From Piper betle (Eukaryota; Streptophyta; Magnoliopsida; Piperales; Piperaceae), in contig JAURVB010012917.1 of NCBI GenBank assembly GCA_033002965.1, forward strand, positions 62,001 through 126,000: a DNA stretch of 64,000 nt. The letters are read 5' to 3'. Position numbers and translations under genes: made by a program. Below the pieces are notes generated by a model, which was not told the origin of the DNA, did no database searches, and saw nothing but the letters and a program-made list of their open reading frames with translations. Every line of letters starts with the position of its first letter. The first letter of the stretch is position 1. Shown one piece after another: positions 12,309-22,450 of the stretch.

Positions 12309-12999
12309 CCTCCAATCACAGCACCACGACCAGCAACCCTATGCCGTCGAACTCGTGAAGAATCAACTCCCGGAATTGATCAGCAGCACTCCACGAACTT
12401 GGCTTGATGAGGTTTCTTTCTTCTCCACAAGAAAGACCAGACGTTCCACCAAGACCCTTCTCAGCAGTTCTTCCTTTTTTTCTCACGTTGGCTTCCTCCT
12501 TTTATAGGAGTCTCCACGTTGTTGCTTCCTTCCAAGATAAACTATAATCTGAGCATAATCTTTTCCCAAAAGATTATCTCCAAGATCTCCCACAAATCTG
12601 GACTCTCTTGACGTCTCAATTCAATCCAGCCTGGGCGTGCTTATCTCCTAATTCAGTTGCAATCTTATCTCCAAGATTCCGATCAAGATCCATCTCTATC
12701 TCTATCGGCAAACAAAGTCCAGCGCTGGTAGTTAGTTACAACCACCACGCGTCCAACCACCCTGGCTCGACCCAAGTCCTCGGCTCGACCAACCAGCAAA
12801 CCTCGTGCACGTCCCATACGCACCACCGATAACCCCTGCTACCGATAAATCATTAGTACCGATCAACTTCATCCATCGATCATGCTGGTGTAGCCAGACC
12901 CTCGCTACCGATCATGTGCTCGCTCACCGCTCGTGCATGCTCGTTAGCCAAATCTCGATCACGCTCGGTCATGGCTCGATCATCAACCCCGCTAGCGCC

Positions 13000-13110
13000 C
13001 AATGCTTGAGCACGCTGCACCGATGTCTCGGCAGCGCTCGATCACGCCAACGCCTCGCTCGCACCAATGCTCGAGCACGCTGCACCGATGTCTCGGCAGC
13101 GCTCGAACAT
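13000..13110. repeat. 65-bp tandem duplication within the solo LTR
   Basis: CAATGCTTGAGCACGCTGCA at 13000 recurs as CAATGCTCGAGCACGCTGCA at 13065. The following CCGATGTCTCGGCAGCGCTC is identical in both units. The second unit is incomplete. Confidence 0.85.
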
Positions 13111-13533
13111 CCTCGTTCACCCGGCACGCTAGTGATCGCACCCCAGCATCGAACCAGCGCACACCCGGCACTCCGTGATCCGCACGCAGCGATCAACCTC
13201 GAGTCCTTGTTACCTGCAACTGCAACACCGTGTTAGCCTCAACCAGTTGTTTCACCACTCGAATAGCCCCGTGCTACTCGTGTCGGACTCGGCATGCATG
13301 GGAACAACTGCCCAATCCCGCGCACCCGGCACGTCCTCGGACTAAGGCTGTAACAGAAGGGATGGACCAGGGGTGGGGCAGAACTCGCATATCTGTGGAT
13401 ATTCCGCGCTTTCTCATATGCTCTGAGTTGTTCGTCCAAATTTCTTTTATTTTGTCAGTTATATAAATTTATTTTAATTGTTATAATTTATAAAAGCCTA
13501 TGGATTTGCTTTATTATTATTATTACTTGATTA

Positions 13534-14042
13534 TAGGGATCTTAATAAACCAAATCGACTCGCAGGTAATTTATATTTGACTCGATTTGGGTTGAATTCA
13601 TGCTCGTTAATTTTATACTCGAAAAAATATTATATTCGAAATAAATAACTCGTTGAATAATAAATAAAACTTGAATTAAAGGGTGTTCTGTAGAATTGGC
13701 TCGAAACTCTAGTTCTATGTTTTTAAGTTCGAACAAATATTCGGCTCATTAATATTATTAAGATCATATTAAATTTATATAATGTTAGAAAATAAATTTT
13801 GATCTTATATAAGTTAAGCACAAGCCAAATACAAATATTCGTTCCCTGAAAAACATAGTGAGTCAAAAATAAGCCAAAGTTAAATGCCATTAATTTTGAA
13901 CGAGTTACTCAACTTATACTAAATAAAAGGCTCGTTGAATACTCAAGCATGTTTGTCAAAAGTCATATCGAATTTAAGAATATATCGAATTTAAGAATAT
14001 CACTGCTCGACTTGGCTTGGCTCAAGTCGTTTACAACCCCTA
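13534..14042. mobile_element. Short hAT-like element, family C copy 1
   Basis: The left end is TAGGGATCTTAATAAAC and the reverse complement of the right end is TAGGGGTTGTAAACGAC. The 8-base repeat CTTGATTA flanks the element at 13526-13533 and 14043-14050. The 509-bp interior is AT-rich with repeated CTCG/GGCTCG motifs and has no coding capacity. It aligns along most of its length with 44992-45506. Confidence 0.85.
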
Positions 14043-14050
14043 CTTGATTA

Positions 14051-14571
14051 ACAAGAACGTTGCCCCAGTGATGCATTTAATCTTTAATATCCAACTGAAA
14101 ATCAATTTATGTAAATTAATTAGGTGAGAAAAATATAATAGGCAATTTATCGTAGCATATTGAAGCCTTTGTAAAGATATAGTTATGATGTAATATCATA
14201 TATGAAATTCCTTTTCTTTTTACTTATATTTTTTATAAGTTTAATTTACATCTTACTATAAAATATTTTAAAAATATATGTTGTTTTAGCGAAAGATCAA
14301 CGCTTTTGTCCTAAACCGAGGCTTTAATATAAGAAAATTTTATTATCACTAAATATTATAAATCTTTAATACAATTCAGTTTCGTGTGAGAGGAACATAA
14401 ACCAGCCCATTAGGCTTTAATACGGGTAAAAATTGTCCCTTAATAAGAACGTTAATAAAAACCCCGACCGCTCTAACAGGGTGGGGTTCATTAGGTTTCT
14501 TCCCAGTTGTGGTCAATTTCTTCGCCCCCCAATCTCCGATCGAGGTCTCAACCTTGTCGCCAAATTCAATC
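14051..14571. other. Intergenic region and TMA7 5' leader
   Basis: AT-rich DNA runs to about 14380. A more GC-balanced stretch then leads to the TMA7 start and is the likely promoter and 5' untranslated region. The open frames here on both strands are not supported by family resemblance. Confidence 0.5.
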
Positions 14572-16179
14572 ATGTCTTCCAAGCAAGGTCCTCCCTTTTT
14601 CTTTTATCACGTCCGTCATGGGTAATTCATTCTTTCCTTTTGATTGGCTTGATTGATTGTTTGCGTTTGTATGTTTTTCAGGTGGGAAGTTGAAGCCCCT
14701 CAAGCAGCCCAAGGCTGATAAGAAGGATTACGATGAGGTATTTCCTATGATCCGAGCTTTTCTCTTGTAATTTAGTTCTTTTATTTTTATTTTCCTTAAT
14801 TTACGTGTTTATTTTACAATTTGATGTTTATATATATTGATGTGCGTGACGGTTCCTTCTCTTGGTTGGGTTCTTGAATGATTGACCGATATTACCTTTT
14901 TGATTCACGTGTATATGTTGTGATTGATCACTGATGGAAAATTATTGGGGAGCTTGTGCTTTTTGTAAGGATTCCCAAATGGTGAAAATTGATATTGTTT
15001 AATTTATTTTGTTTGGGTGGCTTTTTTTTTTTGCTTATCTTGGAGGTGTTCTCTTGGTAAGTCGGACTTTTTTTGTAAGAGACTGATTGGGCTGTTGAAA
15101 TTTTCTCAATAGTTGACAAAAGATCAAGTGTAGTTGATGATGTATATATTATAAACTTCCAGAACAGGTTTATAGTGAAGCGTTTATAATAATTAGTTGC
15201 TTATATATATTTTTAATGAAATAGATATATAGGTAGGGTGGATGAAAAGCCATGGATGGAGGTAGTGAGAACATAACATGAAAAATATAGAATTGAGCAT
15301 TGATTTGTTCTAGAAGGGAAAGGAAGGATATGTAAACCTGGCTTCAATTATTTTGATTATTTTGGAATTTCATAGTCAATGTGATTGGTTCCTAATTGGC
15401 ATTGTGTAGGTTTGCTTTCGTTTTGCCATCTCAACTGTTTTTATAGATTATAATTGTAAGATCTCCCAAATAGTTAGTCTCACATGCGATACCGATCGGG
15501 GTAGGATCCTTAATATTAGTGAGGATATCTTCAATTTTGGTTAACCACTTTGAAAAAATAACTAGGTGCATTATGTCGCGCTTGGGCTAGATCATTACAA
15601 TAATTGCCTCTTTATCGAGACTTTGGTTGGTGCATGAGAACGATATTAACCTTTTGGAAAGGTTTTGGTTGTGAACTATGATGTGATCTTTATGTAGCTT
15701 TTGTTGCAGCCTTGACCCCTTTTGCTGTAAAAAATGGCCATTTGGTTTTTGTGGAGAAGCTGATTGGCTGGATATGTTTTATTGCTTACACATCATGGGG
15801 CATCTTTTTATGTTGATTACTGCTCAAAGTCATTTAGCCTGCCCTTCTTAGAATGGCAATTAATTTACTTGCAACTTGGGTTTCCAAATGTGACCTATTT
15901 ATTTATTGAATCTGTTTACCTTTTAAGGTTTCGATCTCCTTCTGGAAGGTAACCTAGAGGAATAATATTGTTCATCTTTTGCAGACTGATGTAGCTAATC
16001 TACAGAAGAAGAAGGAAGAAGAAAAGGTGAGTTTTCATTCTGGTTAATATTTACATTCATTCCAGTGTCTGTTCTTCATATTTATGATTCATGAGCAGGC
16101 TCTGAAAGAACTTAGGGCAAAAGCATCCCAGAAAGGAGCACTTGGTGGCGCAGGTCTGAAGAAGAGTGGGAAGAAATAA
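14572..16179 (+). CDS. TMA7: Translation machinery-associated protein 7 (TMA7 / CCDC72), 4 exons
   Basis: Exons 14572-14587, 14682-14737, 15985-16026 and 16099-16179 give 195 nt and a 64-residue protein, the usual TMA7 length. The protein is almost entirely charged and helical: MSSKQGGKLKPLKQPKADKK, then DVANLQKKKEEEKALKELRA, and the family ending GGAGLKKSGKK. TMA7 proteins associate with ribosomes and were named from yeast translation-machinery preparations. They are conserved throughout eukaryotes. All borders are GT-AG and the phases agree (exon 1 ends in phase 1). Intron 2 is 1.2 kb. Because the exons are so small, no single open frame reveals this gene. Identification is by near-complete match to the family as I remember it. 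Confidence 0.93.
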
Positions 16180-17072
16180 AAAGGCGTCAATGTCTAGACA
16201 AGTGCAAAAATATATTTGTGTTAAGCTTTATGTGGTACCAAGAAAACTATATCTTGGTAAATTATGTGAAACTACCGTGTGAGCTTTTATTGGATATGCA
16301 TGTGATGTTTGCTCTAAAAGATGGTTTTTCTTGGACGAAGTTTCGCGAGGTAGTTATTTTACAAGAGGGAAAAAAATTGTGCTTCCATTTGGCATGGCAA
16401 AATGCCAGTAAAGCATAGCTGTTTGTCTTATAGCTCCGTTCCGCTTCCCCTGCAATTCACAACTCTGGCCATCGAAGTGATTGAAGCCAGATCTTCGAAT
16501 GACAATAGAGCCCGTTGGAAGCCAAGCATTTACTTGTGATTCTTTATATTATCTATTAATAATACCTCTTCTCATTCATTTTTTTCTGGAAGGAAAAGTT
16601 AAAAATTAGGAAACAGGATATAGTTAGGAAACTAAGAAGGATGACACGTTCATAGTTTAAACTTGCAACTCAAGAATGAGCCTGAGCTAGACCAGATTTA
16701 TCAAATCCAAAGATGAAACACGCAAATAAATTATCAAAATGGTAAAATGCAGTGTAGGCTTAAACCAAAAATGTACTCTAAGAATCATGTCCAAGCAAAG
16801 TAAGTTCAAACTAGTATCACGAAACCAAATAATTTGCTGCGTCCAAATGAATTCCACTGAGACAAAAGGCAAGTAATTTTAGGTTTACATGGGTACCTAA
16901 AATAACAAATCAGGCATCAGAGGATAAGAAGGCATCCCCCATCTCGTTAACAGCCCCTAAGAAAAATGCTTGTTTTTTTTTCTTTTTTGCTCCTATGTTT
17001 CAACAATAAACGACTGAAATGATACACTTCATAAATCCCCATAAATTTGTGTTTAAATGCCCTCAAAATTTG
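16180..17072. other. TMA7 3' region and convergent spacer
   Basis: This holds the presumed 3' untranslated region of TMA7 (with TTTATTGG-like AT-rich stretches) and then unassigned DNA up to the QTRT2 relic, which is on the opposite strand. No coding exon is recognised. Confidence 0.5.
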
Positions 17073-18871
17073 TTATTGCGTCAATATTGGAGATGTAGCA
17101 GTGACTAGATGTTCCCGTCTTCTTTCCATGAACTTTCTGTGGAATGAGTCAAATTCTCCGCAGCAAATCGCATCCCTAATCGACTGCGGTATGTATTATG
17201 ATTGCAGAAAAACAGTATCACAACTTAGGTTTACAAGTACTTTAATATAAGCGAGATTGCAGATCATATGGACAATGTTACATTTCTGAGCAAGCATTTC
17301 ATGGACCTTTAGAAAGTGATTGATGTAAGCCTTCCTTTCGTGTGGTTCTTGCACGTATAAGAGCAAGAATGAGCTAAGATCGGTGATGTATTTTTTCTGC
17401 ATATTTGTGAAAGATCAAAGTTTCAAATTAACAGTAGTTCTAAATATAAAACAAATCAATGGGGCATGAGAAGCAGAGAAGCAGTAAAAATCCAAATGGC
17501 ATATAATCTTTGCACATTCATTTTGAGGTTTGATAAAACACTACTCGTCACTATACCACAATCATTTAAACATGGTTTCTAAATAGCTCGTGGATGAAGT
17601 TAAAAATGTGATAACACATTTACGGCTTGAGCTCCAACCATGCCCAACCAGCGACACGAAATCTAATGGTTTGGTCCAATATTAGTGCATTTTATCCTTC
17701 CACATAATTATTACACCCTCCATGGTGAATGTTTATGATGGATTCAGAAGTACTTAAACTACATTGCATTTAAGATATCAGCTACCACAGCAGAAAATCA
17801 TCAGATAATAGAAAATGTTTCAAGGAATAGTTGTTTGAGAACTAAAAAATAGATCTAAAATAACTTACCTAAAAACAGTGGCATGTAGATTAATTTTGGT
17901 GTGATCACTCCCAGAATCACTCAACATGTGATTAGCGCCGTGTTTCTCTTCTTCATTGATAGGAAAAACAGGTGCAAATCCTCCTAGGGTGAGATGGTAT
18001 ATGCACGTACATTTATTGACACTAAAAGTCAGTTTGTGAAAAAACTGAAAGGACACCTTGGGAAGATACGGAGGTTATTATTTGTGAAAGTAGAGTTAAA
18101 CAGGTTGATTCCAGCAGGCACACCCTGTACAATTTCCTCCGCAAATAATGGAACAATAAATCTTTTAATGACAGAAGCAAGTATCATTTTTTCTTTAACT
18201 ATTGAAAAAAAAATCATAAGTAGCAGGTACTCATTGCCAAAGCTTGGTCGTTCACCATTTAAGGCAATGAGTACTATTGACAACTAAAATGTTTCTTACA
18301 AGGATAATTACAGATTCACAGAAATTGATTTAAGAAAAAAATCTGTCAAGCTTCATTTCAACCCCAATTTCTAAGCATATTTACCCCAAACCCTCTCAGA
18401 GCATTCTGCACATTGGGAGCCCAATGAGAAAGGCCATATATATATATATATGTGTGTGTATATATATCAATTCATTGATAAAGAGCTATCAAGGATGGTT
18501 TTTCAGTCTTAGAATTACCGGAAACAAGATTTCACAAGATTGAAAGATAGAACATAGATCTAGTTTTGATTGCCAAAAATATCTTTATAAATACAGAAAT
18601 AAGATACTTGTGAAAAAACAAATACAAAATGTTACATTACCAGGAAGCCCAAGGCCACAAACTTGACGTAGCTCTTCTACAGGTTAGATGTCCTTAAACA
18701 ACATATACATCATACAAATTTTGTAAGAAGTAGATTTGAGCATAAACACAAGATGAAAATAGCTAACAGCATAAATTTAGACAAACCAAAAACGTATGAG
18801 CAGAGTGTGTACCACAATTGCATGAAGTAAAGTAGAACACTCAGCAATGGTTTCTCGGAGGCCAAAGCCTC
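17073..18871 (-). pseudogene. Decayed queuine tRNA-ribosyltransferase accessory subunit 2 (QTRT2)
   Basis: Minus-strand exon-like blocks follow QTRT2 order. They are: 18871-18813 (GGFGLRETIAECSTLLHAIV); 18676-18641 (LRQVCGLGLP); about 18139-18090 (EEIVQGVPAGINLFNST); about 18020-17869 (IYHLTLGGFAPVFPINEEE ... HTKINLHATVFR); 17396-17286 (zinc-site region, then AYINHFLKVHEMLAQ); and 17183-17073 (SIRDAICCGEFDSFHRKFME ... to TAA). QTRT2 pairs with QTRT1 to exchange guanine for queuine in the tRNA anticodon. Decay signs are clear. In 17396-17286 the CSYTCKNHT zinc-binding motif is in one frame and AYINHFL in another. The segment normally encoding the LEIHNTHHYLGFFR-like stretch is missing or reduced to CATAATACATACCGCAG. 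The 5' half of the gene is not found upstream. I call it a truncated pseudogene. An assembly error is possible but would have to occur several times. Confidence 0.75.
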
Positions 18872-20920
18872 TTTAGTCAAACTAATGTAATTTTAGCCGA
18901 AGAAAATAAAATTATGATTTAGAATCATACTTCTACTTCCATTTTTTCTTTTTTCTAAGATGCAATTAGATGCCACCTAGCAAAAATTGGCTGCACTAAT
19001 TGTCTTTTTTCTTTTCTTTTTTTTCTTTTGCTTTTCCACAAATTACCTTGTTACGTACTACATAGTTTCAAAAGTGTGTGCAGTATTTATGGCATTAAAC
19101 CCACAAGTCAGCCTAGCGATCCCCTTGAAAGGAATGTTTGAGTTAGCCTTAGTGACACTAAAAAAAAAATGATTTTAAAATTTTAATATGAGAAAGTTTT
19201 ACAAAGTTTATAGTGAAAACAAAGAATGTCACACGCAAGTGGCAACACAAGCAAAAGACTGCATGCAGTAGATTCAAAAGACCACGTGTAAGTGGTAAGA
19301 ACGAAAAAGGCCACGTGCAAGTGGTAAGCAAAATTTCAACAATGACCACAGCCAAGTAAAGTCTACACTCAGGCTCAATAGTGATTGCTAAGACACGTTG
19401 CTAGGGTAGGAAAAAAGTATTCAACATAAAGCTCCCTACTTTATTTTAACACGGGGTAAGTAGTCAACTTACAAGCATCAATCAATGACTTAAAGATTAA
19501 CAAGCAAGCCTACTTGGGTTAAAGCATAGATTGGCGACAATGACAATACTCAGATGAAAAGTAAAAACTTGCATACCTAAGCTAGGACAGAAAATACTGG
19601 ATAAATCATGGCTGAATACTTATTTCTTATATAAGTTCTTATTTATTTGTCTCCTTAAACCTGCTATAACGAAAATAGAATGTGACTATTTTTCTTTTGT
19701 TTTGTTTTTTTGTTTGAATTTGAAGTGTCATTCCCTTGTGATTCGGTTTTAGCTGCATTTTTTAAATCACTTCAAAATTAATATTAAATTACTTTGGTGT
19801 GATTTAATGAACTGGGGTGTTACATACTATTGTATTTAATCCAAATTGTATTCTTTAGAGAAACATAAAATTGTACTTTTTTCAGTGCCTTGTGCCTTGT
19901 GCCTTGTGCATGGGAGAGTCGTCATTCAATAACATAAGGGTTTGGTAGAAGAACAAAATGGTCACTCTAAGATCTTGGTCCGTAGTGAAGTGGTTATAAG
20001 ATTTACAGGTTAGGTTGAAAGGAGTGTTGGGTTGGAGCGTACGGGATTGCCTTAAAAAAATGGTCACTCTAGCTATCAGTAGCTAAGTTATTTTGCTTAT
20101 GAAGAAAGAGAACTTATTTTTCCTTTATAATTTATTATCTAAATTTCCATTCGCTATTTTGTATACGCTGTCATTTGGTAGAAAAATGCTTTAACTTAAA
20201 GATGCCTCAACATCATACCCTACCAACTTTCAACCGCTCTGTGATGGAGACATAAAAGAAAGTAAATTCACTTGACATTTTTTTTCTCTCAACTAGAGTG
20301 AAGGGCTCGACGTGATGCATGTTTGGACATAGTTTTAACATTAAGAGTAGGAGACGTTTACTAAAACGAAGAGCATTTCTCCGACATCCTAATATCCTTA
20401 CCGAAAGCCAACCACCCCAGCTTGGCCTTGTCTAATGTTTCATGTTTCAACCATTCCCAAATCACACCATTACCCAAGAGCCGCATCGGACACACGAATC
20501 TATTTATGTGTCTATTCATTTCATGCTTCTAATGACGCAATTTTCACTTACACCAAAGAGCCGGGGGAACTTATTAATTAAGCGGGATATGAAAGATCCG
20601 AGTGTCTATTTTTAATATTTAGTCACACAAGTAAATCTGAGTTGATGCGCCATCTCTTTCAACAACGAAAACAAACCACATTGCTGGTTGCTTCATAGAT
20701 GGAATATATCCACCAGCTTCTATCTCATGGGGGGAACATGACAGGTAGTGATAATAAAGATAAAAACATTTGTCAACTGAAAAGCGCAGGGGCCATCACC
20801 ACCACAAAGCTTGTGATCTTTTATGTCGTATCTCCCCATCTCTCCAAATAAAAGTCCTTCATTTATGCTTTCCCACCCCTCACGCATATCAGATCAAAGA
20901 ATTGAGGAAAGTTGGTCTTC
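18872..20920. other. Intergenic region upstream of the GXM gene
   Basis: There is no recognisable exon, and the N-terminal part of QTRT2 is not found here. Small repeats are present: CACGTG-type blocks with AAGTGGTAAG near 19282 and 19311 (a weaker one near 19231), and a 7-base TGCCTTG repeat of about three units near 19885-19908. The last few hundred bases are the presumed GXM promoter. I see no unambiguous TATA box. Confidence 0.5.
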
Positions 20921-21817
20921 ATGGGTTCACCACGCCCGCAGCTGAAGTTCAAAACCCAGAATTTTCTCAACACCAAGACTATCCTCGTTGCTGCGGTTGC
21001 TGGGTTCCTCATCCTTTTCATTATCTTAAGATCAAACCTATCACCGGCGGCGCCACAAACAGTCCCCGCCACCTCCAAGGCAGACGAGTACGTAGCGTCA
21101 TGCCCGATAATTAACACAAGCAGCCGAGCAGCAGCATGCAACAAGATCCCCTCTCCACTAGCACAAGCTCTCGTCCACTACGCGGCCTCCAACACCACCC
21201 CACAGCAGACATTCGAGGAAATCTCGGTCACGGCCAGGGTGCTCGAAAGGAAGTCCCCCTGCAAGTTCCTCGTCTTCGGCCTCGGCCATGACAGCCTCAT
21301 GTGGAGCGCCCTCAACCACGCCGGCCGCACGGTGTTTTTAGAAGAAGACAAGGCTTGGATCGACGAGCTGACCTCCAGATTCCCGGAGCTGGAGGCGCAC
21401 CACGTCGAGTACGACACGAGAGTGAGCAGAGCAGACGAGTTGATGAGAGAGGGGAAGGAAGAGGCTTGCCGGGTGGTCGAGGACCCCGGATCATCCAACT
21501 GCGTGTTGAAGCTCAAGGGGGTGGGGAGGGAGGTGTACGAGGAGGAGTGGGATGTGATAATGGTGGACGCTCCGACTGGGTACTTCGAGGGTGCACCGGG
21601 TAGGATGGGAGCGATATGGACGGCGGGGATGATGGCCAGGAACAGAGGGGAAGGGGACGCCGATGTGTTTGTGCATGATGTGAATCGACCTGTTGAGGAT
21701 GCCTTCTCTCGGGAGTTCTTGTGTGAAGGTTACATGAAGGAGCAGCAGGGTCGCTTGAGGCATTTCAACGTTCCTAGCCACAAGGATACCTCCATCCCCA
21801 GGCCATTTTGTCCCTGA
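20921..21817 (+). CDS. GXM: Glucuronoxylan 4-O-methyltransferase (DUF579, GXM/GXMT type), intronless
   Basis: A single exon of 298 residues. Residues 1-19 are basic and cytosolic, 20-36 form one membrane anchor, and the rest faces the Golgi lumen. The DUF579 domain (PF04669) covers most of the protein: TPQQTFEEISVTARVLE, the S-adenosylmethionine site KFLVFGLGHDSLMW (115-128), acidic EED (141-143), HVEYDT (161-166), WDVIMVDAPTGY (210-221), VFVHDVNRPVED (249-260) and a C-terminal RLRHFNVPSHK. In Arabidopsis GXMT1 and relatives, this enzyme methylates O-4 of the glucuronic acid side groups of xylan in secondary walls. The CxxxP and FLCEGYMKEQ features agree with GXM rather than the IRX15 branch. 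The ATG at 20921 is the first in frame, since the frame extends upstream only by non-ATG codons. Length matches the family. Confidence 0.95.
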   Translation: MGSPRPQLKFKTQNFLNTKTILVAAVAGFLILFIILRSNLSPAAPQTVPATSKADEYVASCPIINTSSRAAACNKIPSPLAQALVHYAASNTTPQQTFEEISVTARVLERKSPCKFLVFGLGHDSLMWSALNHAGRTVFLEEDKAWIDELTSRFPELEAHHVEYDTRVSRADELMREGKEEACRVVEDPGSSNCVLKLKGVGREVYEEEWDVIMVDAPTGYFEGAPGRMGAIWTAGMMARNRGEGDADVFVHDVNRPVEDAFSREFLCEGYMKEQQGRLRHFNVPSHKDTSIPRPFCP

Positions 21818-22190
21818 CTTATTCTAGCTAGCTCCTTCCATTTTTCTCCTCTTAATGTTCTTATGGTTTTCTTATTTTGTTTCTGTTTTTTTGGGTTTGT
21901 ATGTGGGTTGTTCATTGGGGATACCTCTTACAGCGAAGTTTAGATTACTAAATTTCGGATTTAAAAATTGCGTTAGTAATCATGCTAATTGATTAGTTGT
22001 GATGACATGAGGTATGCTGGTTTCATGCTAAAATTGAATCTGCACTTTTATGTCCCCCACGATCGGCTTCGGGCAATTCATGTTAACGTACCCAACTTTG
22101 TACCGGAGTTGTGAGCTTGATATCATTGGTTTTCCACATATCTATGTTGGAAAATTTAACTAGGTCGAGGTTGGAATTAGCACACCTGTT
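21818..22190. other. 3' flank of the GXM gene
   Basis: AT-rich DNA containing the presumed 3' untranslated region of the xylan methyltransferase. Nothing else is recognised before the repeat that starts near 22190. Confidence 0.5.
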
Positions 22191-22450
22191 TGGCAAGGAA
22201 AATCCCAAAATTAATCTGCACCATTTTTTTATTCACATCTAAGATATATGAATTCTTCTCCTTACTAGTGCAATACTAAGAAGAGTTAAATAACGCATGA
22301 TCAAACCAAAATTCCGCTTCAAAATTAAAATTTTCTTCTAAGAGCTCAATAAAATTCACGAAAGACCGAGTGTGTAAGGTGACTCAAAGCACGTGAAACT
22401 CTTTCTTTCACGGGAGAAGTTGGTTCATAAAGAGAAACACAAAAGAAAAT
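22190..22450. repeat. Dispersed repeat, copy 1 (possible old LTR end)
   Basis: GATCAAACCAAAATTCC at 22299, the phrase TTGGTTCATAAAGAGAAA near 22420 and CCCAAAATTAAT near 22205 recur in the same order and orientation at 31070-31450. The spacing and orientation would fit the two LTRs of one old element, but no TG/CA borders or target duplication could be fixed. Confidence 0.55.

Larger units (their letters stand above)
10729..13355. mobile_element. Solo LTR with 5-bp target-site duplication, interrupted by a hAT-like element
   Basis: The segment begins TGTCACGGGCCG and ends CTGTAACA, so it has TG and CA ends. It is flanked by the 5-base direct repeat GAAGG at 10724-10728 and 13356-13360, and the outer DNA matches further (GATGG near both borders). 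No gag or pol lies between, so it is a solo LTR left by recombination, probably of a Ty3/gypsy element. Removing the nested 902-bp hAT-like element and its duplication leaves about 1.7 kb. The open frames inside are low-complexity shadows. Orientation cannot be fixed from the sequence. Confidence 0.85.

Noticed and set aside
19975..20045. tRNA- or SINE-like boxes (GTAGTGAAGTGG followed by GGTTAGGTTGAAAGG)
   Set aside because: The B-box differs from GGTTCGANTCC, no cloverleaf forms, and there is no poly-A tail or target duplication.
20770..21114. 114-codon plus-strand frame overlapping the start of the xylan methyltransferase
   Set aside because: It overlaps the GXM coding region in another frame and shows no family resemblance.
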